This document shows, piece after piece, positions 45,060 through 57,719 of a stretch of 64,000 nucleotides of DNA. This stretch comes from Cryptomeria japonica. Its lineage: Eukaryota > Streptophyta > Pinopsida > Cupressales > Cupressaceae. The notes beneath the pieces are model-generated. The model was not told the origin of the DNA, searched no databases, and was given only the letters and a program-made list of their open reading frames with translations. A program made the translations under genes and the position numbers. The first letter of the stretch is position 1. Each line of letters starts with the position of its first letter. The stretch lies in contig NC_081413.1 in assembly GCF_030272615.1 (NCBI RefSeq), forward strand, positions 565,951,010 through 566,015,009, given 5' to 3'.

Positions 45060-46990
45060 AAAAGTGTGTCGCCAAGGGCACATGAGAAATGCACACCTAG
45101 CTAAAGACAAAACACCAAAAAAAAACAAGGAACCACCAAGCAACTAGACCAAGACCAAGGGAAAAATTAACAAACAAAAGAAAAAAATAAATCAGTCAAC
45201 TTCTAAAGACACAAAGAGATAGTTTATTGGGCGAAGGAGTAACCCTCTTGCCAATCTTTACATAGACTTAAAAATTTATGAGAGAAAGAGATTTTTTTGT
45301 TAGAGTTCTTAGTAGAGTTTGGATTACTAGAATATAGAGTTTATTTCACCATAGAGGCAAGGAGCTTCATTGAAGCAGAGGGGGACAAAGAATGCCTCTT
45401 TTGCTTAGTTTTCATGTGGACAATTTTCTGCTAAATAGCCTATAGGGAATTAGAATTCTTTAGGACCATCTCCTAGATTCTCTTAGACATCTCCTCAATT
45501 TTATGCTTTAGGAACTCTTTGATTTCCTTTAGCTCCATTATAACCTTGTTCTCATTTCTCTAGGACATCTTCTTTTTCAAGTTGTTCAACATTCTCTCAA
45601 CTTCATCCCAATTCTCTAATTTACCAGCCATATTGCTCATAGCTTCCGAGACCCATTCATCCTTATCCTCTAGAGCCTATTTGTTTACCCTAGCATCAGC
45701 CTCAACCACAACCTCAAGTTTATTAATCTTCCTAATAACCACATCAACTATGATAAAATTCATTTAATGACCAAGTCCTTCTACTTAACACTTTCCTCCA
45801 ACTTTCATACCTTCGGGTCCAAGTTAGGAGGTCTAGTATTGGTGTTGTGCACCTCTAACTAGGGGGAGATGGGGAAACCTCCTCTTAAGTTGCAAGGGAC
45901 CAGTCCAATTCCAAATCATTGGACTTAGAATCCTCATACACATCCTCTTCATCAAACTCCAACACCTTCACATCTTTAGGAGGTGAATTAGGAGAGGTAT
46001 TCTACTTTCTTCTTTGATGGGATTAAAGTGAGTAGGGACAAGCTTAGGTTTCAAACACAAGCTAGTAGAGGGGTTTGATTTCATCATGATGGAACTAGGG
46101 AGCTCAACCATAAGATTTGGGTCCAACAAGGGACCAAGAGGACTTTGATAGTGACCCAGCGAAAGGGGTTAAAGCAAGTTCAAAGTTATAAAGTCTCAGA
46201 ATTAACCCTTAATGGATGAGAGGGGAATTTTTAGATTTAGCTCTTGCAATAGATTGAGATAATGAAGAACGAACCCAATAAGAAAAATTCATCCTTATAC
46301 CATATGTGAGGTGGTTTAACATCAGGAAACGTTGGGTATGAAATATTTTGAAATGCCCATCCAAAGTGGAGAATTCCATTAGCAAGATGGCAACATCTTT
46401 CCAAATTAGCTCTCCTTTGTTGTGCCAACTTTGTAACCTAAAAACCTCTTCTCTTGACTTGAAAAATCACATAAATTCCTCTTTATAGGACCCTTTGATT
46501 TCTTGGGGAAGGTTATTCCATCCTAGGGAAGCCTAGTGATTGAGACAATCAAATCCAAAGTGATTCTAAAGGAAACCTTTCCGATTTTCACCTCCCCCCT
46601 TCTTTCAAGCATAGGTCAAAACCCTGCATACCTTTAACATAACTATATAGGTTCCCTTTAACCACTTTTTTTCCATAGCTTAGCATCACTTTTGAATTCA
46701 TAAAACAAATTGGGTTTAATTTGTATTAGGTCCCCTCCCATCGCAATCATAGGGAGATTGGGAGTAAAACCAAGGTGGGGAGAACAAAAGCCAATAGTTT
46801 GAGCATGACACCAGTTACGAGAGAAGGGGAAGTGACACTAGTTTTTGAAAGAGATGTTTTCCACCAAAATAGAAAAAGACTAGCCAAAAGGGTGAAAAAA
46901 TAATTAAAAAGGTGGTCCTTGGATTAAAATCATTCATTGATCTTTATGTCCTCAAACATCACCACATTAACCAAATCTAGAATATCATAT
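45060..46990 (-). mobile_element. Degenerate coding-like repeat on the minus strand
   Basis: On the minus strand, pieces such as KVSFRITLDLIVSI near 46560 and a charged, coiled-coil-like segment near 45630-45480 (ENWDEVERMLNNLKKKM, then IMELKEIKEFLKHKIEEMSK) read through with frequent stops. The style is that of a decayed plant retroelement polyprotein. It lies next to and in the same orientation as the LINE C-terminus at 47010-48100, but I cannot show that they are one element. Confidence 0.35.
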
Positions 46991-47009
46991 AGATATTCAT
47001 CCATATTTT

Positions 47010-47273
47010 TTAATTCTTGGAAAATGGTCCTAATGTAGCTAGTCTATCTGCTACTTGGTTTCTTTCCCTTCTCATATGACAATGATGGATGTGTCTAATC
47101 CCACAAATGGGGGCCTTACACTTGGCCATGAGGGCTTCATACTTCCAATCCAAAATGGCTTCATTCTTGAGTAGGACGGTTGTGTTTTCTAAATCACCTT
47201 CTATGATGATTTGATTGTAGCTTCTTTCATTTATAATAGCAAGACTATAGTAAATAGATACCACCTCATCCAA
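47010..47273 (-). pseudogene. LINE RNase H domain (RVT_3 type), partial
   Basis: The minus-strand peptide contains NQIIIEGDLENTTVLLKNEA, an E.D strand with the usual E-x-D-x-x-x-V pattern, and ends IRHIHHCHMRRERNQVADRL with ATLGPF. That is the C-terminal part of the plant non-LTR RNase H (H..R..N..AD.LA motif). The first catalytic strand is not seen in the same frame, so the domain is incomplete. Confidence 0.65.
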
Positions 47274-47322
47274 GTTTGAAGTTTGTATAACTAATAGAGC
47301 CTCCCAACTATTCTTCTCGTCC

Positions 47323-47589
47323 CTAGAAATATTTTGTTATAATTCTATTTGAAGGTGGAGACCAACCTAAAACCCTTAAGCCTCCATTCCAAATCAATTT
47401 GACAAGGAATGGGTGGGGAATTCTTTGTCCCATATTCCAAGAGTACTGGAAATGAAATATAATATGGTTGATACTTTCTTCCTCATTCTCACACAAAACA
47501 CATCTATTGACAAATTGAAAACCATGTGTCCTAAGATTATTAATAGTAAGGATCTTACAATGGAAATTCATCCCCCCAGTAATAACCAA
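47323..47589 (-). pseudogene. LINE zf-RVT (reverse-transcriptase zinc-binding) domain
   Basis: The minus-strand peptide includes HGFQFVNRCVLCENEEESIN and HIIFHFQYSWNMGQRI. The CxxC...H...H spacing (CVLCENEEESINHIIFH) is the hallmark of the zf-RVT domain downstream of RT in plant L1 LINEs. The usual final Cys of the motif is replaced here. It is followed at 47273 by an RNase H domain, as expected. Confidence 0.65.
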
Positions 47590-47819
47590 CCTTTGGCATC
47601 ATTCTCATTCCCTAAATGATGGACCAATTAAATTGAGGGTGAGAAAAAGGAGTAGCCAACTAAAAACTAGAGCACACTGAATACTCACCATCTCTGAAGG
47701 AGGCCCATATCAACCTATTCTCAACATCCAACCCGAAGAAACTAAAATTGTTAATAATTTTGAGGAGTTCCTCAACTACCATTTTTTAGCTTAGGATCAA
47801 ATTCAGATGGGTTCGATTT

Positions 47820-48102
47820 CTATTTTGGCGGGGAAAAACTAGGAATCCAATAGTCACTCACATGAACTCTAAATCTAGCCAAAAGGATACCTTTAATGGT
47901 CAAACAAAATAGATGAAATTCCAAGGGGATAGAGGACACCCAAAGATCTTTCCTGAAGTTAACCTTCGAACCATTATAAATTTTCCATTGAATACCTTTT
48001 AAAAGGATGTTTTTGGTTCTTATCAGATTGTTCCAGACATGGGGACCCATCAGAAGGAGAAGATTGAATGGTGAGTACAGGTGGGCTATGTCATCCCTAC
48101 CG

Positions 48103-48103
<1 letters not shown>
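47820..48103 (-). pseudogene. LINE reverse transcriptase C-terminal region
   Basis: Just left of the microsatellite, the minus strand reads [20 protein letters not shown] then [19 protein letters not shown]. This is the plant L1-type segment between RT and the zinc-binding domain (usual form W..I..G..L...G.....NG....FW.D.W). The frame is open from the microsatellite to 47820 and then stops. The RT catalytic part is not present. Confidence 0.6.
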
Positions 48104-48166
<63 letters not shown>

Positions 48167-48401
48167 GTATGTATGTATATATACACATATACATATACAT
48201 ATATATATATACACATATACATATACATATACATATATACACATATACATATATATACACATATATATACATATATATACACATATATACACATATATAT
48301 ATATACATATACATATATGTATATATATGTTTGTGTGTGTATAAGTATATACATATATATACATGTATACATATATACATTATATATGTGTATATATATA
48401 C

Positions 48402-48432
<31 letters not shown>

Positions 48433-48480
48433 CGTATATACATGTATACATATATACATGTATATACATGTATATATGTA
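48103..48480. repeat. (TA)n/(TATACA)n microsatellite, ~380 bp
   Basis: Pure TA at 48104-48160, then compound TATG/TACA units. It interrupts the LINE C-terminus on its left. Open frames across it (Tyr/Ile/His-rich) are not genes. Confidence 0.95.
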
Positions 48481-49105
48481 TATCTATACAAAAGCACAAA
48501 GCCATACATATAACCATACATGCATTGGTATACAAACACACATAAAAGAATATAGATACATGCATATTCACTTACATATGCAGGGGCTCAACTTCCATGA
48601 TATATAAGGTTGTGCTTGTGCATATATGTCTCGTGTGAATACTTGCCTTTGCATGTACATGTATACAAGTGCATATGCAGTGCACGCATGTGAGTTTGTA
48701 GCTATGTAAAACTATATGTATGCATGTATGTGTATGCAAATATATATAAATGTATATACTAATTTCTATGATACACACATACATGGGTACATATATCTAT
48801 ATAGAAGCACAAACCCATGCATTGATACATGCACATACATAAAAGAAAATGGATACATAGAGATTTACTTACATATGAATGCACATAAATTTCAAGATAT
48901 ATAAGGTTGTGCATGTGTGTATATATCTATTGTGAATATGTGCCTTTTCATGTACATGTATACAGGTGCATATGTGGTTGTATGTATGGGAGTTTGCAAT
49001 TGTGCATGACCATATGTATGCATGTATGTGTGTGCCAATATATGTAAATGTATATAGCAATTTATATGTATCTTTGTGTATCATGGTACATAGATGGAGA
49101 TGTAT
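48481..49105 (+). repeat. Tandem dimer of a 313-bp unit
   Basis: The words agcacaaa (48493 and 48806), atatataaggttgtgc (48600 and 48898), catgtacatgtataca (48652 and 48949) and gtatgcatgtatgtg recur at about 313-bp spacing over two units. Identity is about 80 percent with small indels. The unit is rich in ATGTAT/ATACAT words and probably grew from the adjoining microsatellite. Confidence 0.75.
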
Positions 49106-50090
49106 ATGTTTATGCATACTGATAAATGCAACAAACAACATATGAGACATCACACATTTGCATAAATTGAATTAATATAAAGAAAGAATATGAAAGTTGT
49201 TGTTTTCAAAAGAGGAAAAGGGCCATGAACCTAAATTCTAACTGTATGCGAATTGGCAAGGATGCTCAAAATTGTAAATTCAGTTTACAGTTATACAATA
49301 ATGAAAGCACAAGTGTGTCTAGACCAAGCATTAGAACACATCTAAAAGGATTGAAAAGATTACAATAAAAAAATGAGATAGGTCAACTAAATGCTTTGAA
49401 TATTTAATAGCAGTCAACATAAACAACATCATATAAGTTCATGACATTGAACATTATAATTTCAACTGGACAAATATAGTCTGGTGCAATAGCATAAATT
49501 AGAAATCATGATTTGGGGGGTAGGAAATTGGTTAAAAGAACATAGATTCAAGTTGTTGGTTCTTGTTTTAATTTTTGCCCCAATGTGCAATCAGTATGAT
49601 TTCTTTCTTATTATTTTTTTACAGCATAGTATAAATATAGATATAAAAATTAACAATATTTGAAAAACATAGAAGTTCAATAAGCACACAATGACACAAA
49701 AAGGTACAAAAGGATATAAAACAACAAGATGCAAGCAAGCAAAACTACACTTGATATATTTTAGATGCATGGAAGCATGGTAGAACAAGACAACCATTGG
49801 TTTGACTACATAAAATGAACAATTATAGAAGACATAACAACTTGAAGTACAAGCAAGTATTGGAGAATTTTAGTACAAAAGCAATGAGGAAAACCAAAAG
49901 TTCCTGACAACCAAGAAAGCATGAGTTTACATAGTGTTGATATGCACCACCATCAATAATTTAGTTTTGTTTGTCGATTACCAACAAAAACCAGCAACAA
50001 GTTATCTATACAATGAAGATCAAAGGACCATGAAAAGCATCACTATCTAATTGGCCTGGAATTATTTAGCTACAATCATCCAAGCAATGT
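49106..50090. other. AT-rich region, nothing recognised
   Basis: No protein-like frame or repeat was identified. Confidence 0.45.
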
Positions 50091-50269
50091 CTACAAGCAA
50101 AAGAGTACATTCAACCAAGAAATCAATATTCGTAACTTTGTTAATTGTTGCTTTGAGCCTGGGCCTGTGAATTGTACAGGTCTATTGTAACAGAGAGCAT
50201 GAAAACAAAGAAAGATAAGTGGACACCCTTGATAATAGACTGAGGTGCTCTCTTTGCAAGATGGATAGC

Positions 50270-51237
50270 AAAAAGAATCACTTTTAATGATTCTCACAAC
50301 AACCCTAATAGTAGTTTCAATGGTTTCAGAGAGAACACTCATACGTTCTAAAATAGCTACGATTGTCATCCTGTTGTATTGTGAGTTAAGTTGTCCAGCA
50401 ACACAAGACATGGTAAAAGGTCATTTGGAATCTTTCCTCTTGACATAAGTGTCTCTATTTCAGGGATAGAAAGGTTTATATTTAGATTTGTTGTTGTTGT
50501 TGTGTTGATCACCTTTCCATTGAAATAACCAACACGAGAATTTGTGACTGCAAGGACTACAACTGTTTGGGATACATGCATATTCTTCAACTCTTCACCT
50601 AACCCTTCCCATGTTTCTCTCCATAAGTTAACATCGATAGTAAAAGCTGAGATATCATTGATTTTGACAATTCTTTTATGTAAATTATTGAGGCTTCTCC
50701 AACAAAAACTACAATACCAATAACATCAATTAAAGTGTTGTTGGTGTAGTATGTAATTTCATTGATTGGTGTGAATCGAGAATTATTTCGTTGACCATCA
50801 ACAACAACATCACAATGCTTCAATATTGAATTGTTGTCTACAGTAATCTCAAGATGACTACCAAGCTTATTCCATTTTGTGTTGGCTTCTCTAATGCAAC
50901 CTTTCGATACACTATAATATGCTCCTGCTTCAACCCTATGATAATGCATCTCTTCTATATCACCAAAGCAAGTTATTCTAATTTTAGTACCTTCATCATC
51001 TATCATTTCAAAGCTAAATACTTGGCCAATGGACTTTGGTGTACTATACTGATGCATCTTCCTCTTGTTTGTCACATTCCCCTTTATCGTCCATTTATCT
51101 TCTTGTTGGTGTTCTATACTATATGTATGCATGTATACAAGAACATACATGAATATATGAATGTATATGTGTGCATTCTTAGCATCAAAGAGGAATAGTG
51201 GAATATAGACATATCGAGACATCCACTTGTATGACAA
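50270..51237 (-). pseudogene. Replication protein A 70-kDa subunit-like (RPA1), frameshifted
   Basis: RPA70 binds single-stranded DNA in replication and repair through OB folds. On the minus strand, DBD-A is visible from about 51096 (KWTIKGNVTNKRKMHQYSTP, GQVFSFEMIDDEGTKIRITC, VEAGAYYSVSKGCIREANTK), then DBD-B from about 50790 (FTPINEITYYTNNTLIDVIG). A frame change near 50675 leads to DVNLWRETWEGLGEELKNMH and VVVLAVTNSRVGYFNGKV. Another near 50400 leads to the start of DBD-C with its zinc-ribbon Cys (RIIKSDSFCYPSC). The rest of DBD-C is not recognisable. RPA-like genes are carried by many plant Helitrons, so this could be host-derived or Helitron-derived. Confidence 0.7.
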
Positions 51238-51512
51238 TTTGTATTACTATCTATGTATGCCTTTCTTTATAGATGTTCTTTTGTGTGCATGGAGACATTA
51301 TAGATTCATGTATCCACACATGAAAATGCACAAGGACAATGTAGGCAACACTTCTATCAACCTAGTTATATATATAAATACATAAAGAGATCTAAAAAAA
51401 TACTTGAAACACTGACATATGTTGGCATATGCACTTGCATTTATGGACAAATAGACATATAATAATTGTAAATAAGTTGAATATGAGAAAACATATGAAC
51501 AAATAAGCTCAC

Positions 51513-51569
51513 CGAAGTTTTTGTAGAAGGTTGTTTTGAGCCATCAGGAGAGCATGTCGCGGATGACAT
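51513..51569 (-). other. Possible first exon of the RPA-like gene
   Basis: An ATG at 51569 opens 19 codons (MSSATCSPDGSKQPSTKTS) ending at a good donor, TCG|GTGAGC. It is upstream of and in the same orientation as the RPA-like gene. The phase does not match the most obvious acceptor near 51115, so the link is speculative. Confidence 0.25.
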
Positions 51570-52371
51570 GGTGGAAATTATTCTCTAGAGAAGAGGAATG
51601 GAGTTTTGTTTGGTGAAATAGAAATTCTATGTCACAACAATAAACATAAATGAATATATTTTAATGTCAAACACAAGTCATATTGAACTTCAGGACAAGA
51701 GCAGACAATAAAAAAATAAAGCACAATACAAGTTTCAGCTAAACCAATTTGGATCAGCAACACAAACGAATGCATGTATGTAGAAGACAATAGTTGGATA
51801 GACATATATAGTCACAACTAAAGAAATGGATATATACATTACGCTAAGTGGACACCTTTGAAAATGCACACATATCAATGTAGATGCACACATACATATA
51901 ATATATATATACACATGCATAAATATGTATTTCCTTAGCATGAAGATGGTCTCTTAATCAAGCAGTTGGGGAGGAAGCAAAAGACTCAATCTATATATGT
52001 TTTGTTAAATCATTCATTTGTATTGGATCAAATGTTGAAGTGTATGAGTTTGAACCCTCTCAATATGTGCCTAATATAGAGATCCTAAAACAGGACCCCA
52101 AAACTATTATCCATTGTAGGTTTATCTAGTCTTTAAAAGAAAGGACAAATTCAAAAGCAAGATATCCTTCAAACCAACCTGTTATATTTACAAAGGTGAA
52201 CACTATGCCAATAAATGGTCAAAACAATGCAAGGCAAAAATTCAAGGAAAAGAAAGGGCATGAAAAAAATTAGGCATAGAAGAAGAAGAAGAAGAAGAAT
52301 ATGCATTTCCTTAAATACTATTTGACAATAGTACATTTGGAGCTGATTTTCGACGGTCGATTATCAGATTT

Positions 52372-52638
52372 GTGACTAATTTTTGTTGGAGTGCCAACAA
52401 AAGTAGCTGTCAAAAACTCATCATCAGATTGGTTGATGATGCCCTACCTGTCAAAAATACGACAATCCCATGGACTCTACCAATGGTGGGCATGAACGCT
52501 CTTCTGGTCAAAAAAGTCATCGGAATCAATAGATTTCATCGCAAAGATGACGACGATTTGGAACTTCGCATCGACGGTGATGCTGTTTGTCCAACGCTTG
52601 TGTCGTCGGTCCATTCGGAGACATCGACGACCGTCTGA
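52372..52638 (+). other. Open frame of 88 codons in a CpG-rich patch, unidentified
   Basis: Unlike its surroundings this 270-bp patch keeps many CpG dinucleotides (gacgacgatttggaacttcg). The peptide has VDDALPVKNTTIPWTLPMVG and HRKDDDDLELRIDGDA. It has no recognised domain and no clear promoter or splice signals. The words tttcgacggtcgatt near 52347 and gacgaccgtctgac near 52629 are loosely inverted copies, which could mark a small DNA transposon. Confidence 0.25.
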
Positions 52639-52639
52639 C

Positions 52640-54030
52640 TATGAAGTGTCATTGCACAAAAGGTTGACAAATTTACGGTGATCTCTTTGTGACCACACCA
52701 TAATTAGGACAATGATCTCAAACATACATTTTACCATTCTCTTGGTGATTATACCCAATTGTGTATGTCTTGCTTATGTATGAAAATGGCATTTTGCAGC
52801 TTTCCACCAATGGTGTATTTGAGATGTCTTTGATTTAGATATGGCATGAGCTTAGTCATAGAGTGAGACTAGGGAGTTGGACCATCTCAACCATGGTGCA
52901 CCTGCATATGTATATAGTTTTGTGTATTCATTAAAGATTTTCATTTAATTTTGAGCATTTTGGTTAGCAAATCAGGGGTGCACTTTACATTCTTGTTGTT
53001 ATCCAATTCACTTACTTTAGCTTTCTTTCTTTCTTCAGTTTTGGGGTCTAGAGCTCCTCCCTAAGTAGAGATTGTTGGTTTTGTCTCCCCTGCTTTGGTT
53101 GGAGAGTTTCTTGCTATCTCTGGTAGTTTTCCCTTAGAGTTCAGCTTCTCCATTGGTTGGATTGTTATTTTCCCTACCTTCTTCTCCAAGTGCTCCTTCT
53201 CTTGTTTCCAAGATTTTTCCTTTGCCTTCTACTCAATGGCCCTTGGTTGTGCCTTCATGCCCTCTTAATGTCTTCACTAGGTTCCTATTTCCACAAGGAC
53301 ATTTCCTCCCCCAAAACTATTTGTTTTTGAAATGGGGACACTTTTGGAATACAGGGACTTGGATGTGACATCCCCCTGCCACCCTAGTGCAATCCAATGG
53401 CATCATCTTTGAGACATCTCTAGGACATCCTTGAGATGTCTGAGGGACTCCCAAGAGCCTCCTGACCATCCCAACAGCCCATAAGTGATTTAAAAAAAAT
53501 CAAAACTTTTTTCAAACTCCATGCCCAAGGTCAAACTGTCACAACCTATGGTCCCCACCCAAACCCCACCAACTTTCTAGAACTGCATCCTATTTTTGTT
53601 TCAACTCACAAAAACAAAGAGAGAGAAGCTGGCAACTATGGATGTGAGAGTGAGAGTTACAGGTGCCAGGTGAAAAAGTGAGAGTGCGGAGCAAGAGGGT
53701 TGAGGAGAAGTAAGAAGAGAAGTGATGCCAAGTTGCCAATTTGTAATGGTCTACCCCTATTTTGAAACCAGTTTCTTTTGCACCTTTTCAACTATGCTTC
53801 TTGACAAACAGTTTACTTGAATGCTCTACTACTAATTTTCAGTTTGTCCTTCTTGATTTTGTGAATGCCAATGTTTGTTTGCTGATACTTTTGAGATGGC
53901 ATTTTGGCAAACAACATGCATGCACTGAAAGGGTTTCAATTTGGAATTGATAGTGCATATAACACTTTATAATAATCAAAGTTTGCATTCACTGAAATGA
54001 TTTTAATCAACTAAAGAGAAATATTCATGA
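52640..54030. other. Intergenic region, nothing recognised
   Basis: Contains a purine-rich ggaggagaagtaagaagaga-like patch near 53700 and a short open frame at 53153-53368 rich in Ser/Pro/Phe with no family resemblance. Confidence 0.4.
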
Positions 54031-54119
54031 CTTACAAGTAATAAAAAAACTTACAAGGATGAGGCATATTCATTACTTACAAGTAATAAAAAAACTTACA
54101 AGGATGAGGCATATTCATA
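54031..54119 (+). repeat. 45-bp tandem duplication
   Basis: cttacaagtaataaaaaaac starts at 54031 and again at 54076. The two 45-bp copies are identical over at least the first 43 bp, so this is a very recent local duplication. Confidence 0.9.
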
Positions 54120-54410
54120 ACTTTTGCAGTCCCACCTTGGATATCAACACTAGAAGCAACTTATATTGTTTGTGTACATACAAGACAATATAGGAGTTCA
54201 TTATACCCAACAACTTGTGGTGTTGTTGTTCGTGTTGGCTCTGTTGGACCCTACAATTAAGATTCAATATACATTATTCAATAAAATTAAATATGCAGCA
54301 TAAAGAAATATTGAAAAGTGTATTATCTTGTTGAGCTTCGCTTGGTTTCGAGAATAGTTTAATATTCTCTACTTAACAGGGCCAACCACGTGAAGGTGGA
54401 AGCTCATTTG

Positions 54411-54429
54411 CCCCCCCCCCCCCCCCCCC
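54411..54429. repeat. Homopolymer of 19 C
   Basis: Uninterrupted C run following gctcatttg. Other long C/G runs lie at about 32652, 62168 and 62854. Confidence 0.9.
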
Positions 54430-54699
54430 AACATCACTCTAAATTCCCTGTTAATATCTTATAACACTCATTCATTCTTTCTTTCTACCATTAATAAAAT
54501 ATAGCATTCATTCATTAATATCAAATAATGTTCATTAACACATAACATTGATTAACATTAAGTAACACACAACATTCATCAGTATTAATTAACACATATC
54601 ATCCATTAATTAGCACATAATTACATTCACTAACACATAAAAATCAGTCATTATCAAATAAGTTAGATTACAATCATTTCTTTCTTTGTTTTTTCTTTG

Positions 54700-57620
54700 A
54701 AGCTATGAAAAGACTAAGTGGAACATCAGTTTCTTAATCATTTCCCCCCTCTGCGGATGTTCTGCCAATTGCTCGTGATCTTGATGTATGCCTAGTCCTA
54801 TACTAAGGATGAGGACACTGAATCGAAGGGGGGTCCTCTGCAATAACAAAGAAATGGGTTAAATTCAAAAAAAAAAATTATTATTGTTACAAGTATTTCA
54901 TTAATTTAGAGAACATAATTGTTGTGCTCTTTACCTGATGGGGCCACATCATTTTGTGTAGACATGCTAAACACCCTCTAGATCATCTGGAGTTGAAACA
55001 CTAAAGGTTACATTAATGTTGAACACCAATTGCAATTATATTTGTTTAAAGAAATAACAATGGTCCTCTTTACTTGAGTGGGGAACATCACATTCTTGAT
55101 GTTGTGTACCCAGATCATGCTCCACTTGCTCACCACCAACTACATGCTCTAAAATATTAACAAAAAAAGTTACATTAATTACTACTCTAATTACAAATTA
55201 AGATGTTTAATTGTATTAATAGCTAAATAAATAAATTTGAATAGAAAATGAATACCTCCACTACTGGGATGCACATCCGGACCTTCATGTGCAGGTGGTG
55301 TTTCACGATTAGCAAGTTGCATTCCAATGACATGCACATTGTTACCATTGCTTGCTTATTTAAAACAAATATAGTAATTTTATGTTGGAACTCAACATCA
55401 ATTAGATTATTGGCAAAGTATTCAATTTAAAATAATTTCCATTTAGCATATTTACCTGTATGATGGATGCACTTGAATGTTGTGTATGCCCACTCAATTC
55501 TCGTAGCCAATCAACCACGGCTGAATAGCCTTGCTGGTAGGTAATTCTCTTGTCATCTTCTGTGGGCGCTCTATTGAATTTAGAGCCCTGCATTTTTGCT
55601 TGGTACCGTGAATTTTGCTTGCATTGTTTGATAAAAAAAAATGTTTGCAATTTATTAATATTTTGATGCAATATTTCGTTTACATGAGATACTTACAATT
55701 CGTGTAGCAAGTTTCATGTAACCACCAGAGACGAGTTTGTATTGCCCATTCTTTTCTTGCCTTGCCTTGGTTGCCTTTGACGTGTCACTTAGTCTATAAA
55801 ATATTTGAAATATGTTAGATTATATAAATATAAAGAGTAATTAATTAGTACATAATTACATTCTTAATAGTATCTCGTACCTTCTTCTGGCATCTAGTGG
55901 TGTATTTCCTTTTTTCCTTTCAATTCTCTCCTTGGCATCCAAAATTAGGTCCTTCCACTCCCTCTCTGGAATCATGGGGGGATGCTTGTACTTTAGGTTC
56001 CTCTCTAAATGGGTCCTGTATTGGTCTCTCACATACTTTAGATATGTGCCAACTTTTTCAAGGAGCTTGGTTTTGTCAAAGGTGTCATTTCCAAACCACT
56101 CAACCATTTGGTTTGTCAATTCATCTTTTAACCTTTTTTCTTGGTCATTCCACCTTTTAAAGAAAAAACAAACCTGTTAGATTCAGAAATGAACTGAAGC
56201 TACATTTATTACACTTCAAGAAATGGATCAAAGGAAAACTATTCTAGCAATGATATGAAATCAAAATAGTGGATTAGGGTTGGTTCACATATGATGTACC
56301 ACCTATTATGTATGGTGGACCCAAATATCTGCAATGCAATGTCACTAAGATGTTTATAGAAAATATCATTGCCTACAAAAAAATTCATGGGATCATTAGT
56401 CCAAAACGAGTGATCATAAAGTAAATTACAATTAGAGTATATATAATAATAATTTTTAAGTACCTGGAACCTTTTGTATCTTTAAGGGAGTCATTTCTTT
56501 GTCGCTCACCACCAATGTGGCCTGCAACGTTCCCATACTAGCAATACAAGAAGATCTAGGAAATGATGGTATGTTACCAGCAGTAGTCGCTTCTGGCACA
56601 TCCTCATGTTCATCTCCTCCTGGAAAAAATGAATCCACTATGAAATGGCATTAGAATTCAAGAAAGAATGCTTGAAGGGAAATAAACACATGACATAAGA
56701 TAGAGCAAAAGAGGGATCTACCAATAGTGGGCGGGCCAATATGACGTGCACTAGAGGATGTCTGCATGCTACGTGTTGCCAACATTGTAGTCAACAATAT
56801 AGGTGAGGGTAACCTCTGATGAGGTGGCGGTGGCATTTGCATAGTAACATTGATAGCACCTAAAGAATAATACATTAAATATATCAAACATTAAATATAT
56901 GAAAAGTGCAAGAATTGTAAACAAGGATGAACCTTTATTTTGAAAATTGACAGTATCAAGTATGATGTGTTTTGGGTACTCAGAGTGATAAGCCAAGCAA
57001 GTGATAACACAAGAAAATCATCATCACCTGAAGATCCTGCAACACCCTAATCGTGGGAACGACTTTGATGAGGGCGGATAAATTGTTGTAAAAACAATAC
57101 ATACATATTTTAGTTAATGACATAAAAGAGAATAAAATATAAACCATTATTGAACTTTTGTTATAATTAAAGCTTTCATTACTTCTTACTTGCAAGTTTT
57201 TTGTTGTCCGAAGCAATAATTCCACCCTCTCTCATATCTCATCAGTAATAGGATGCACAATTGCCAAAGCAACAATCTCTTTTCTAATTTTTCTAAGAGG
57301 CATTTTAAAGAATTTTATAAGGTGTGTGAGATCTTCAGGGTCATCATTGCTTAACCTTAATGATTCCACATCCCTAGAAAGGTGCTCAGGTACTGCAACT
57401 CCCTTTCCCTTTCCCCGAACATTCATCTGTGTGAAGAATATCATTAACAATTACAAAATTAGTATAAATTACTAAAAAAAGAACATAATAATGTAACAGT
57501 TTGCTTCTATCTAATTTGTACAATTACAATGAGGTTTACCTGCTTGGTAGAAGTGTTGCAAGCTACATCCATGTCTATGATATTTGATGGATCCATGTCA
57601 GCCTGTGACAAAGAAAAATA
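54700..57620 (-). pseudogene. CACTA second ORF (TnpA/Transposase_24-like), multi-exon remnant
   Basis: Several minus-strand coding pieces follow one another with plausible introns: near 57600-57540 (MDPSNIIDMDVACNTSTKQ), 57426-57232 (MNVRGKGKGVAVPEHLSRD; DDPEDLTHLIKFFKMPLRKI), 56638-56456 (acidic), 56160-55856 (MVEWFGNDTFDKTKLLEKVG; MIPEREWKDLILDAKERIER), 55671-55402 (FNRAPTEDDKRITYQQGYSA) and pieces to about 54750. The charged helical segment with P..W..L........ followed by a K/R-rich stretch resembles the Transposase_24 or TnpA-type DNA-binding protein of plant CACTA elements. The assignment is by position and general character. Confidence 0.5.
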
Positions 57621-57719
57621 TAAAAAACATTAGCGAAATTAAACCAATAGACTTAGCAAAAAAAATTCATAATAAAATGGCATATTGGATTCATTAATTG
57701 GAGGTTGGTTAATTTAAAT

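Noticed and set aside
47820-48607. Long Tyr/Ile/His-rich open frames up to about 240 codons on both strands
   Set aside because: Mostly microsatellite. Only the part left of 48103 on the minus strand is a genuine LINE remnant.
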